From Toxorhynchites rutilus septentrionalis (lineage: Eukaryota; Arthropoda; Insecta; Diptera; Culicidae): DNA of 64,000 bases. The stretch lies in the NCBI RefSeq assembly GCF_029784135.1, contig NC_073746.1, positions 297,855,614 to 297,919,613 of the forward strand, written 5' to 3'. The position numbers were made by a program, and so were the translations under genes. Below, in pieces: positions 24,465-37,281 of the stretch (position 1 is its first letter; every line of letters starts with the position of its first letter). Under the pieces are notes generated by a model. That model saw only the letters and a list, made by a program, of their open reading frames with translations, ran no database searches and was not told the origin of the DNA.

Positions 24465-24818
24465 ATAATAAGATAGAATGTTTTGGTTCAGACAATGAGA
24501 ATCTGCATAACGCTGTAACGGTTGTCAGATTAGATTTATTTGCTAAAAAAAAATCCCAAATTTGTTTTGGAAACGATTATATTATAGATATGGGTATTTA
24601 AAAGACTTATTTTATCCTTTTAAAGCATATTTTTGAGATTGTCTATTTGAAAATATGCAATAATCATTGAATTCGCACCAACCAAATGTTACGATTCATT
24701 AAAATAGAAATTTGAAAAATCCGATATTTTATAATATTTGGCAGCTCTGGCATCTTCATGTCATGGCTTCGTTTTTGGACGACGAAGAAGAGTAAGAAGC
24801 CAGTTGTCTGGTCTTGTC
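24465..24818. other. upstream region of the THAP gene
   Basis: AT-rich, no open frame. It would hold the promoter and any left transposon end. No TATA box or inverted repeat matching 20480-20700 stands out beyond TTGGCAGCTCTGG (24741) versus the complement of CCAGTGTTGCCAA (20537), too short to rely on. Confidence 0.35.
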
Positions 24819-25156
24819 TTAAGCCGGGTTCAGACGGTGCGAGTAAGCATACGAGTCGGTCTAGTCAGTTACTGCAGTACAGCTATTCACACCGTGTGAA
24901 CACATCATGCCAGTTAGTGTCATGTGTGATTCGGCGTGCGAGCTACTTCAAAGTTTTTTGAATTTACTCGCACTCGCATCCCTAAAAACGTCAGAAACAG
25001 AATTTAGCGCTCGAATCAGGGATGCCAAATCTTTACATTGTCTTTACATGTCTCTATTTTTAAGATATTTGAAAATATGCGAATATATTTATAGACTTGA
25101 AAATTATTGGAAAAACAAATAAAAACCTCATAGTTTCTAAACGGAATCGTTGTTAT

Positions 25157-26734
25157 TAAACGGTTTTATTTAGCTTGCCCTGTAATCTGTTGGTATGTTG
25201 GTGTGTTTGTATGTTTGTAAGATGTTTGTCTGTAGCGCTGACCCACATCAATAGAAATTTGACACCCTTCCTGTTGACCGATTGATCTGAAATTTGGAAC
25301 ACACCTTTATCTCTGTAGTCATTACAAAACTGCGTATTTCATGACCTTTAAAATCCAAGATGGCGGCCGCTACAAAATGGCGGATCCCTTTCTTCCTCAA
25401 AACCTCATCAATGTGGGTTTTCCAAAACCCCATCAATATGGGTATCAATTGGAAGGGCTTAACTAGCAGACTACGGTTATTTAAGGAAAATTCAAATCCA
25501 AGATGGCTGCCACTTCAAAATGGCGGACTACATATTTTCTAAAAACCCTATTATTATGGGTATCAAATGGAAGGGCTTGACTAGTAGAACACGATTATTT
25601 ATGAAAAATGCAAATCCATCAAAATTCTACCAAAAGGCGGACTACATATTATGTCAAAACCCCAATAATATGGGTATCAAATGAAAGGGCTTGACTAGCA
25701 GAATACGGTTATTTATGATAAATGTAAATTCAAGATGGCTGCCACTACAAAATGGCGGACTACATATTTTCTAAAAACCATATTATGTGTATCAAATGAA
25801 AGGGCTTGACTAGTAGAACACAGTTATTCATGAAAAATGCAAATCTATGATGGCTGCCACTATCAAATGGCGGGCTGCATATTTTCTCAAATTCGATTAA
25901 TATGGGTATCAAATGAAAGGGCTTGAATAGTAGATCACAGTAGTTCATGAAAAATAAAAATCCAAGATGGCCGCAATCACAAAATAGCAAATTACTTTAT
26001 TAAACGGTTTTATTTAGCTTGAACTGTTCGTATGTATGTTTGTATGTCTGTAGGATTGTCCCACATTAATAGAACTGGGAACTGACCGAATTTATAAAAT
26101 ACCTTTATCTCTGCTGTCATTTTAAAACTGCTTATCTTGAAAAATCCAATTTGGCCGCCGCTTCAAAATAGCTGATTCCATATCATCTCAAAAGAAAAAG
26201 GTTGATTGAGATATGTGTATCAAACCAACGAACTTGACTTGGAGAACAAACTATGTATTTTCTGCAATCCATTCAATATCGGTATCAAATGAAATTTTTT
26301 GACTAATAGAATACAGTACAATGGCTTTATTGTAGAGAAATATTCTAATGAAACAGATAATGTACTAAAAACTAGAAAATAAAATGAGTAAAAAAAACTT
26401 TTTAAGTTAAACGGTTTATTTGTGATTAAACATAATAATGTACTAAAAGCTAGAAAATAATTAGGCAAGTAGCAGTTAGAAGTTATCACACCTCTCCTTC
26501 ATTAGTCTAAGACATTGATAAGACTAAAATAAAATCGTGGGGCACGTTGGATTTTCATTATCCACAATTAGTGACTTCATCATATGTCCCACGATTTTAT
26601 TTTAGTCTCATCAATGCCCTAGACTAATGAAGGAGAGGTGTGATAACTTCTAACTGCTACTTGCCTAATTATTTTCTAGCTTTTAGTACATTATTATGTT
26701 TAATCACAAATAAACCGTTTAACTTTACTCATTT
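25157..26734. mobile_element. composite repeat block with TTAAACGGTTT ends, inserted in Harbinger copy 3
   Basis: The left end TTAAACGGTTTTATTT and the right end AAATAAACCGTTTAA are inverted. The left-type end recurs inside at 26003 (TTAAACGGTTTTATTTAGC) and at about 26407. Bases 25350-25990 are degenerate tandem units of about 125 bases containing AAGATGGC, AAAATGGCGGAC and ATCAAATGAAAGGGCTTGA. The rightmost part is a large palindrome. No reading frame. Confidence 0.65.
26405..26724. repeat. large palindrome, 137-base arms
   Basis: Arms 26405-26541 and 26588-26724 are near-perfect inverted copies (for example GTTAAACGGTTTATTTGTG and its complement), separated by a 46-base loop. It would form a strong cruciform. 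Confidence 0.85.
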
Positions 26735-27696
26735 TATTTTGTTTTGCACGCTGGTGGGGCACGTTTTCTTTTTGAGATAGTTTTCTTGTGATTCTAAATA
26801 TAAAATCATTATGGGCCACAATTTTCGTTCAAAATTCAGTAGTAGATTTTAAGTAGATTTTCATTCATTATTTTAGTTTTTGAGTCGTATTTATTCCTCC
26901 TGCAAATCTACTATCATTTTCATTTCACAAATTGGTACACGAAGCTGCTGTCAAGGCGAAATAAATCAAATTTTGAAAAATCTTTTAGACTGCCATTTGT
27001 AGCACCACATACTTTCAGAATTATTCTAGCTATGGATGCTTTCGAGATTCTAAAAAAATATCGACAATAATCTGAACGATATTCCAGAAGAAAGGCACAT
27101 CATTTCTAATTTCACTCATGTAGGTATAGCATCCCTCATGTGTGTATCTTGGTGTTGTATTTGTGGAGCAATTAAATCCAACAGTTTTTTCACTTTTTCA
27201 AGTGTTATTCTCAACACTGCTTTGTACTCTCGGGGATCATCATCGTAGAGTTACTTCAATGTTGTATTTGTTGCTCCTTTTCTTTGCATCCAATTCCTGG
27301 CCCGAACCCTTTTTTCTTTCTGCTTTTTCCGGATAGTACCTTCAGTTCAAAGAAATTCAGCACAAAATATTTTTAAACACGGCCAGCGTGTGTTTCGCGA
27401 TAAAATTGTGTAATGATAAATTCAACTAAAAACCTAAGACGAAAACTGCCAATAAAGAATTCGATTTCGGATCAATCATCTGACAAATTCGGACCTGATT
27501 GCTGTTTCTGACTATTTGATGGACATTTGAAAAATCGCCTGGCATCTCTGGTAAACCTGTGCCGTAGTATCTAGTTTCTTGCCAGCAGCTCACATTGTGT
27601 GAACGGACAAGGCAAGTCAACCATTTGTTAAGCGAGTTCACCGGGTCAGTAGCTGTTCATTGTGAAGTCAGCTACTAGAAACGTATAAATGGGCCT

Positions 27697-28123
27697 TTAG
27701 ATCCGCACTACCCCGGTATATTCTGCTAACTTCATCCCTGTTTGTGAATAATATCTCCTGTCAAAAGTTTGCATCCTTGCAGAAAGAAAATCGAACGGTA
27801 CGAAAATGGCCAATCGTTGTCCCTGCTGCTAATGAAAAACATTGGCAAGAATTTGTAATCAAAGTCACTCGAAACAGGAATTGGTTTCGTTCCAAGCTAG
27901 CCAATGCAATGCCGCGATGTGTGATTTTAGTGCGCTTGAAGATGGCTCGAGTGTAAGCTAAAAGTGCTTCGCAGAATTATCCTCAATCGTCCCACAAAGG
28001 GTGGGAGAGGGTACATACTGTTCGACGAAGGAAAAAATCAATAGATTTTCTCGAGCCAGCATAAAACGAAAATATCGGAGGAAAAAATATTTCGTCTTAG
28101 AGCACAAAAGAGTGGCAAGCATC
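27697..28123 (+). other. 5' region of the PH-domain gene
   Basis: Less AT-rich than the neighbourhood. The frame leading into ATG 28124 is closed by TAA at 27958-27960 and has no earlier ATG after it, so this is read as 5' untranslated exon or promoter. TTGCAG at 27776-27781 could be an acceptor for a leader exon. A short open stretch at 27744-27956 has no recognisable product. Confidence 0.4.
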
Positions 28124-31100
28124 ATGGAGCTAGCTGTTTTAAAACCAGGTAATGATGTTTATGGAGGAACTGAAGTTTTGTTTGCTCATTGTATTTTTCG
28201 AGTGATGGTTATCGATTAAATCAAATTGGTATGTGTTGCGTGATATGTGTATTCATGTTATGTTTTCTTTGGGTAGAAAATCCGGAAGTCCTGCGGTCGA
28301 TTGGCTGTCAAAATAACAATAACAACGGCGGATGTTGCGATAAAGTTGAAGATAGTGTGCTCGATGGTTCCACCCAACCACAAATGTCCAGCAGCATTGC
28401 GAGCATTCTCGAAGATACAACACCGAGTGATTCCGGGATTCAATTACTAGACTCGGAATCCAGCGGTTTAAATGAATCCATGATTTCCAGCGCGGGCGGT
28501 TTCGAGTTCGAGGTGACCAATCTGCACAATAACAATAACGGTGGAAACATCGTCTTGGACAGTCCGGTGAAGGAGGAAATTGGAAGATTCGTTGAGATTG
28601 ATATACAGAAGCATGATGTGGCGTTTTGCGAGGAAGAAGTCGAACAGGCGATGACCTGCAGTCAGTTACCGGATGATATGATTTCAAGCGCGTGTTCCAC
28701 TTTCGACACTGAAAATATTGTTTATAGGAGACGCGTTAAGAAAACAGTTTCGGCATCGAATAAAACGCCCAAAAAACGGGTTTCCTTCCACGAGGATATA
28801 TTGAAGAATACGAAAACAGACAATATACATATAGAGCATGGATTCATTACGTACAAAACCGGAGCAAACAAAAACAAAGCCCAGATGGGAGCGAAGGGGC
28901 GGTATTCCTGGTGCTCGGAGCACGACGATGATGGGTATGATTATGGTGATGAGGAAGCGGGCGAGGGTAGGCAGTATGTGTACAGGAACGCTTGTTCAGA
29001 TGTACTGGACTACGGAAAAACAGGTTTGTGAAGAAAAAGCATGAAATCATCATTCTATTATCTTTGAACCGCATTTGATTTATATTTCAGACGTGTTTGA
29101 AAACATCGAGGATGAGAAGAACTATGTAAAGTACGACAATTCCGGTATCTTCGAGTACGGACCACCGGAGAAGCGTCCGCCGCCGGCCAAGAAGCTAAAG
29201 GATGGCAATGAATTTTACAAGTGCAGCTGTTCCGATTCCAACTCCAGTCTGGATTCGGGCAGCAGCAATGAGGCTTCAAACTACAAACAGGGCAAATTCA
29301 ACAGCTGCGAGTGTATTGGCCAGGGACAACACCAGAATAACAACAATATTATTTCGGACAACTGTTATTACAGCGAGCCGAACATTGAGCATTTGGACGA
29401 GTTCAATGGGAACAGCCTGGCCAGTGGAGAACGCACTGTGAAATCTGTTTGGAGCAAAGAGAAGAAACCTAAGAGTAGCTGCTTGAAGAAAACCAAACGA
29501 AATATGATGTATACCAATGTGGTCGTACCCGAGTATGATTTGACCAAGAAAGTTAAGAAATTTAACGTTCATCACTTGTCCGTACTCGATAACAGTAAGA
29601 TGATTTTTGGTTCCCTGAAAGATATCTTCGGTATAACGCTACCGGAACGTGGAGTGCCCGAAGGGTCGGAAGATCTATCAACAGTACGAGAATGTATTCC
29701 AGAGACAAACGATTCAATGATCGATGATTTTACCGTCGTTCAAAAACCGAAGAATTTTCTATCGAAAAGTTTGGACGGGGGCTTCAATGGAAACAAGTCA
29801 AATGGAGCAAAAAAATACGTCCATAATGTTGATGAACAGCTCCGTCGCAAGAATGATGAAGATTTATTTGCTCCAAGTCGAAAGAATAGTGTTGAAGAGG
29901 AGGAGGAGGAAGATGCCAAAAAACAACAACAGGAGCAGGATTCGCAGCAAATGCAGCCCGAGGAGCCCCAACAAACGGTTCCCTACAGAAACAAATACAT
30001 TATCAATGGCGAAAGCACAGTTTTCGAGCACACTGGTGTTTCCTACTGTTACGGGGATGAGGAAGGGAAGACGGTTCTGGATGAGCTGACTAGCCAGAAG
30101 GAACTGCTGGTGGGCGAGACTACCAGCGGTTCCTTTATCGGGAAAACGCAGATAAAGAAGAAGCTGTCGAATATTTTCCAGAAAATCAACGTGATCGGAT
30201 CGAACGCGACAACACCGTCTCCTTCAACCGTGGTTCCTCGTAGTGGTGGTGATGGTTTAGAGACCACTACGGAAAATAGCCTCCAGAGCAATATTCGGAA
30301 GCAATCGAGCGATGAAGTTGATGGCAATTTGGACGGTCTTATGGAGAAGAAAATAGATAAGGCGCAGAATCGAATGGAAACTAGCACGGTTTCATCGTGT
30401 GGAAGCGATCGAAGTTCGTCGATTCAATCAGATTCCAAAGAGCAGAGAGGAGGTAAGTCTAGGTTTATTGATTCAAGAGTCAAGCACATCTGTTTTCCCC
30501 AAAAAAATTAACATGAATTATACTCGATTATACTAAGGTGACCGTGACATGACGACTGCGATCATCAAACTATTTTCGCTATACCAGGTAGCAGTTATTC
30601 CAGTACTACTGAGACTTCGATAAACTTGATATGAGGCAAATGAGGGTCTGATTAAAAGAATGGAAAATACAGAATTGCACCATTCTTGTCTTTAAAAAGG
30701 CTATCGAAACTGTTGGCGATTGACTATAGAAGGCAATAGAAGTCAAAGGATTAGATCTGGAAATGCTAGATCGGATCTATGGCTAAATTATTGAGATGTT
30801 CCTCCGGGTAATGTGTTGAGTACCTTATTGTTCATGTCAATCACACGAAATTCTATTCAGTAAGTAAGTAAGTGTGTTGAAAAGATGGCTTCACGATTTA
30901 ATAGGTGAATATTGGCTTGCCTGCATTGAAAGCGGATGCAAACGAAGTCTTGCAGCTAATCACATTTGGAAAAGAAGAAGCTTCGTCTGATTCTTTCCAT
31001 GACTTACTGGATAATATTCGGAATTCGGAAAAAAGACGGATGTTCACCTATGTTTACGGATGATTGTTATGGAGGATCGGAAGAAAAAATGATTACATGA

Positions 31101-34100
31101 ACAACTTTATTTAATACTAGCTGACCCGGCAAACTTCGTCCCGCCCAAAATTTATTTTTCGTTATCACATCCTCGTTTTCTTTCCACTTTCGAACGAAGA
31201 TCAATTTCGTTAGCGCAAACATCAAATGGTCTAATAAAGCTTGTCAATATGTAATTGTAGAACATATGCGAATTGAATTGTTCGAACTTTTCCATTTTTT
31301 CAGAGTTTTCCGAAAATTTTCAATTGTCATGTTTGATTGAAGTATGTGTATTATTTTTATGGGACCCCCTCTCCATTCCAGAAGAGGGAGGGGTGTCATA
31401 CCATCATAGAAACATTCCTCGTACCCAAAAACCCTCACATCCCAAATTTGGCTCAATTTGCTTGATTATTTCTCGAGTTATGCAGAAGTTTGGGTTTTAT
31501 TTGTATGGCAGCCCCCCTTAGATAGGGGGGAGGAGTGTCTATCCACCATAGAAACATTTTATGCAAATTTGGCTCTCACTATTCACTCGCGAGACGCGAC
31601 ACGGAACTAGGACACAACACTTATAATCCTTACAAACATTAAAATGGTTAAAATTACCTTTTTCGTCGACCGGTTTCGGGCTCGATGTTGCCCATCTGCT
31701 GGACGGTGTCCGACTGGTTACGATGGAGCACTAACACATATTCATACGGTTATCAGTACTTGTCGAAGATATATTTTGCTGAGTAATCAGCTTCGTCAGA
31801 TGGAAGAGTTGAGATGATATTGGTGCATCTTCTTCATTCATAAGTGGGGAATCGCTGGTTGAGATGTACATTGATTCCCATGCATTCAACTGTGAGGATT
31901 TTCGTACATTTCTAATAATTTTTGCCTTCTCCCAGTCTACGCAGTGGGCTTGAGTTAAAGCATGTGCTGCCACACTTGATTCGCTGGCTCGTTCATTATC
32001 CACCGCATTCTTATGTTCACGTAGGCGGATTTTGAATTTCCGACGAGTTTGACCGATGTATACACTAGTACAGTCTTTGCAGGGAATCTGATAGATCCCT
32101 GATTTTTCATCCGGTGGAATTCTACCTTTCAGGTTGCACAAAAGGTCTTTCAGGGTGCTCTCACTTTTGTACACCACATGAAATCCGTGTTTCCGGAGTG
32201 TAGACTGGACTGTGTTGGTTATTTTGGGATAGTACGGTAGGCTGATCCATTTGTGTTGTTCCTTCTCAGGCTCTAATGTGGTGTTGTTTTTTCTCCATTT
32301 CTTCTTCTCGTGTTTCCGAAGGATTTTCTCCACAAAACATCTCTTGTACCCATTCAGCTCTGCAGCATGGTAGATTCTATTTTTCTCCGCTATGTAATCA
32401 TCTCTCTCCATTGGTATGTTGAGGAGACGATACACCATGGAGTGGAAGGCTGCTTGTTTTTGTGCGCCGAAGTGATTAGAGTCGGAAGTTATATATCTAT
32501 CCGTAGACGTTGGTTTACGGTATATCCCAAACTTTAGCCGATTATCTTCCTTCCGGGTAATGTATAGGTCCAGAAAAGGAAGTGTACCGTCTTTTTCTTT
32601 TTCGACGGTAAACTTAACCGTCCTATGTCGGGAATTCAACAACTCCAACGTCTGCTTCAAGTAACGTTCTTTCACAACTGCGAAGATGTCATCTACATAG
32701 CGTCTCCACATTCGAGGGAAGAATTTTTCTTTCGCCAACTCTGTTTCAAAATCTTTCATGAAAACCTCCGCTAAGAGTGGCGATAGCTTGCTACCCATAC
32801 TGAGACCGAACGTTTGCTTGTAGAACTTTCCCCTGAACAAAAAGAAGTTCTGATTCATACGGGTTTTCGTTACCAAAAGATATGCGTCGATCTGATTGGG
32901 TGGTACGCGTTTCCGTTCCAGATGTCTGCGCAAACTATTTACCGCCTCTGTTACTGGCACGTTCGGAAAAAGAGCTGTAACATCGAACGACACCAGAATT
33001 TCCCCTTGCCTAACCTCGAAGCCTTTCAAATGGTCTACCAACTCAAACGAATTGTTGACATTTTTACCGTGAGTTATGGGATATTTTTTTAATTCTTCAA
33101 CCAACCAAGCAGCCATTTTTTCAGTTGGAGTGCAGATGTTAGACGAAATCGGCCGCATCGCCACTGGATTTTTATGTATTTTTGGGAGGCAGTACAACGA
33201 TGCCACTTTTGGATTGGGTGCATTCAATTTTCGTTCAAGTTTATCCCCACCCATCAAGTGTGTGATGGGTGGAGATAACCAACGTAACCAATCGATGGCC
33301 GATTGGTTACGAAGAAGAAAGTTTTGTTAATGAGTATTCAATTCTTAACACGGTGCAAGAGAAGAGGTTTAATTCCCAACTTTATTCAAATTAAACCCTC
33401 AATAAGTAGTGCATCCAGTGAAAAGGCAGCCAAACGTGCCCGAGTACTTTGGCTAGCCGAAGAAATAAGGTGCAAACATAAAGCGCTGTCCATTGTCGAA
33501 GAACAGCTGTATTCATTGCACCTACAGCAGTTGAAGCAAGTTGTTTACCACAGTGCTGTTGAGTGTATTGTTCATCGGTGTGTGGAGGGGAACAACGATT
33601 GTTGGTAAACAGTGATGTGTAAAATAAGTCGCAATCTCCAGGGACGTGTAAGGAGAACGAAAGAAAGGCATCACAAAAAACTACAACATCTCGCTCTGAC
33701 GCAGGCGCCACAGAAGGTAATACGATCTCCACAAAACATCGACAATTTTGTTATCAACCTTTCGTCCGCACAGTTCGCTAGAACTGAGCTGGATCTATTG
33801 AACAAGGGATTGAATTTTGCCATCTCCCCCTCGCCCCCCCCCATCGCCGACACAGTAAACAATATTGAAAGCGCAATACAGTACAACACTTTCACGTCGA
33901 AATCAGCTATACGGTACGACGTTGAGCAATGTTTATTAAAAACAGTACCCAAGACGGAAAGTGGGAAACAGACGAGCTTTGATACCTGGTGTGCAATACG
34001 ACAGCTAAAAGCTCGCGATGTAGTTTATTCACGGGCAGATAAAGGGAATGCAGTTGTGATCATGGATAAACATGATTATGACTTACGGGTTCTTGACATG

Positions 34101-37100
34101 ATTCGCTCCGGTCCGTATGAAGAGCATTGCTTCAAAAATGGGAAACCTAAAGATCCGCTTAATGCAATGACTGAAGAAGCTAATTCTGTTCGCCAAAAAG
34201 TCACACACTTGATGGGTGGGGATAAACTTGAACGAAAATTGAATGTACCCAATCCAAAAGTGGCATCGTTGTACTGCCTCCCAAAAATACATAAAAATCC
34301 AGTGGCGATGCGGCCGATTTCGTCTAACATCTGCACTCCAACTGAAAAAATGGCTGCTTGGTTGGTTGAAGAATTAAAAAAATATCCCATAACTCACGGT
34401 AAAAATGTCAACAATTCGTTTGAGTTGGTAGACCATTTGAAAGGCTTCGAGGTTAGGCAAGGGGAAATTCTGGTGTCGTTCGATGTTACAGCTCTTTTTC
34501 CGAACGTGCCAGTAACAGAGGCGGTAAATAGTTTGCGCAGACATCTGAAACGGAAACGCGTACCACCCAATCAGATCGACGCATATCTTTTGGTAACGAA
34601 AACCCGTATGAATCAGAACTTCTTTTTGTTCAGGGGAAAGTTCTACAAGCAAACGTTCGGTCTCAGTATGGGTAGCAAGCTATCGCCACTCTTAGCGGAG
34701 GTTTTCATGAAAGATTTTGAAACAGAGTTGGCGAAAGAAAAATTCTTCCCTCGAATGTGGAGACGCTATGTAGATGACACCTTCGCAGTTGTGAAAGAAC
34801 GTTACTTGAAGCAGACGTTGGAGTTGTTGAATTCCCGACATAGGACGATTAAGTTTACCGTCGAAAAAGATAAAGACGGTACACTTCCTTTTCTGGACCT
34901 GTACATTACCCGGAAGGAAGATAATCGGCTAAAGTTTGGGATATACCGTAAACCAACGTCTACGGATAGATATATAACTTCCGACTCTAATCACTTCGGC
35001 GCACAAAAACAAGCAGCCTTCCACTCCATGGTGTATCGTCTCCTCAACATACCAATGGAGAGAGATGATTACATAGCGGAGAAAAATAGAATCTACCATG
35101 CTGCAGAGCTGAATGGGTACAAGAGATGTTTTGTGGAGAAAATCCTTCGGAAACACGAGAAGAAGAAATGGAGAAAAAACAACACCACATTAGAGCCTGA
35201 GAAGGAACAACACAAATGGATCAGCCTACCGTACTATCCCAAAATAACCAACACAGTCCAGTCTACACTCCGGAAACACGGATTTCATGTGGTGTACAAA
35301 AGTGAGAGCACCCTGAAAGACCTTTTGTGCAACCTGAAAGGTAGAATTCCACCGGATGAAAAATCAGGGATCTATCAGATTCCCTGCAAAGACTGTACTA
35401 GTGTATACATCGGTCAAACTCGTCGGAAATTCAAAATCCGCCTACGTGAACATAAGAATGCGGTGGATAATGAACGAGCCAGCGAATCAAGTGTGGCAGC
35501 ACATGCTTTAACTCAAGCCCACTGCGTAGACTGGGAGAAGGCAAAAATTATTAGAAATGTACGAAAAGCCTCACAGTTGAATGCATGGGAATCATTGTAC
35601 ATCTCAACCAGCGATTCCCCACTTATGAATGAAGAAGATGCACCAATATCATCTCAACTCTTCCATCTGACGAAGCTGATAACTCAGCAAAATATATCTT
35701 CGACAAGTACTGATAACCGTATGAATATGTGTTAGTGCTCCATCGTAACCAGTCGGACACCGTCCAGTAGATGGGCAACATCGAGCCCGAAACCGGTCGA
35801 CGAAAAAGGTAATTTTAACCATTTTAATGTTTGTAAGGATTATAAGTGTTGTGTCCTAGTTCCGTGTCGCGTCTCGCGAGTGAATAGTGATAAATGTCCT
35901 TACGTTAGCACAACAAAAAATAAGTAATTTGGCTCTAATTACTTGATTAATTTTCAAGTTATACAGAAATCTGTGTTTCATCTGTATGGCAGCGAGAGGG
36001 GGGAGGAGTGTCTAACCACCATATAAACATTTTATGCACCCTAAAACCTTCACATGCCAACTTTGATTTCGTTTGTTTGATTAATTGCCGAGTAATGCAG
36101 AAATTTGTGTGTCATTTGTAATGTCGGGAATATAACCGAAAAGACCTGGAAAGATGTATTGCCTAAATTCAATGTAATTAATTTATGAGAAACAAAAACA
36201 ATAATCGAAACTGATTCACGTCTATACGTATAACATGATAGGACAGTCTAGAAATAGAAAGTATTGAGAATATAACCATGGTTTCAAGCTGGTATAAATC
36301 AATGTAGGCTAGGGGGCTAATGAATGTATGGGAAAAAATCGATCCTAAAATATCAAAAAGTTACCCTATACAAAATGCTCACACCTCGAAAAAACACCCT
36401 ATGCCGAATTTCAGCTCAATCGGACTTAAGGGAGAGTGGCGCAAAGCTGACTGAAGTTTGAGTTTTTTGAAAATCGAATAATCACCCAAGAGGGAGTAAA
36501 GAAAATCGGGGGTTTCGAAAAAAATTGTTGATGTCAAAAGCCGAGTAATGTAATTTTAAAACATTTGGCATCAAACATTTTTTTTAAACCTCGATTTTCG
36601 GTGATTTTTCGTTTTTCAAAAAAACTCAAACTTTAACGATTGTGACACCAGTAAATGAAGTCAGAATGAGCTAATATTATGCATAGGGTATATTATCGTG
36701 CAAATCAACATTTCGTAGCAAGTTCCGAATGAAAAATCGAGATAACTATTTTAGTCGGCACCCAAAACAATACTTTTCGTTTCGTACTCCGAAAAAAAAA
36801 CCGAGCCGGTTTTTGACAAAAAAATTTTTTTCGAGATGACACTAGATCACTAGTTTCATGCAATTTTAAGACATTTGACATCAACAATTTTTTTCGAAAA
36901 CCCCGATTTCCTTCATCTCCCCCCTTGGGTCATTTTTCGATTTTCAAAAAACTCAAACTTTGACCGCTTAGCGCCACTCTCCCTTAAGGCCGATTGTGCT
37001 GAAATTCGGCATAGGGTGTTTTCTCGAGGTGGTGAACATTTTTTATGTGGAAACTTTTTGAAATTCGAGATGAACATTTTCATTGGCACCGCGTATGACA

Positions 37101-37227
37101 GTCGCGTAGAAATATTGAACGAAGACTGAAAACATATTAACTTTGAAAAACCATAACTCAAAAACGTAAAAAAACGCTTACCTGGTTTTTGGATATGTTA
37201 CAAAATATGCAAAAAAACTCAGCTTTC

Positions 37228-37281
<54 letters not shown>

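Larger units (their letters stand above)
24822..27696 (-). mobile_element. PIF/Harbinger-type element, decayed, copy 3, with an insertion
   Basis: It is inverted relative to copies 1 and 2. It begins AGCCGGGTTCAGACGG and ends CGTATAAATGGGCCT, with TTA on both sides (24819-24821, 27697-27699). The outer parts 24822-25156 and 26735-27696 match copy 1 in reverse and carry the same broken transposase. The middle 25157-26734 is foreign. Confidence 0.82.
31577..35925. mobile_element. Penelope-like element pair, tail-outward inverted copies, with target duplication
   Basis: A 5'-truncated copy on the minus strand (31577 to about 33260) adjoins a longer copy on the plus strand (about 33265-35925). 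Their 3' parts form nearly identical inverted arms of about 1.7 kb. The whole is flanked by the 11-base direct repeat AATTTGGCTCT (31566-31576 and 35926-35936), so it appears to have inserted as one unit. Penelope-like elements are known for such inverted, partly truncated arrangements and variable target duplications. Confidence 0.85.
31127..36125 (+). repeat. GACCCGGCAAAC-headed repeat, split by the Penelope pair
   Basis: It starts CTAGCTGACCCGGCAAAC at about 31127. Related lines (TTTGTATGGCAGC, GGGGGGAGGAGTGTCTA, AAATTTGGCTCT) continue up to 31576 and resume at 35937-36120. The same family stands uninterrupted at 59356-60315. It is older than the Penelope insertion. Confidence 0.65.

Noticed and set aside
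29202..30387. Open frames overlapping exon 3 on both strands
   Set aside because: Shadows of the Gln/Glu/Ser-rich coding sequence, without their own motifs.
33303..33608. Independent 101-codon upstream gene in the Penelope element
   Set aside because: It is in the same frame as the main protein and separated by one stop; more likely the interrupted N-terminus.
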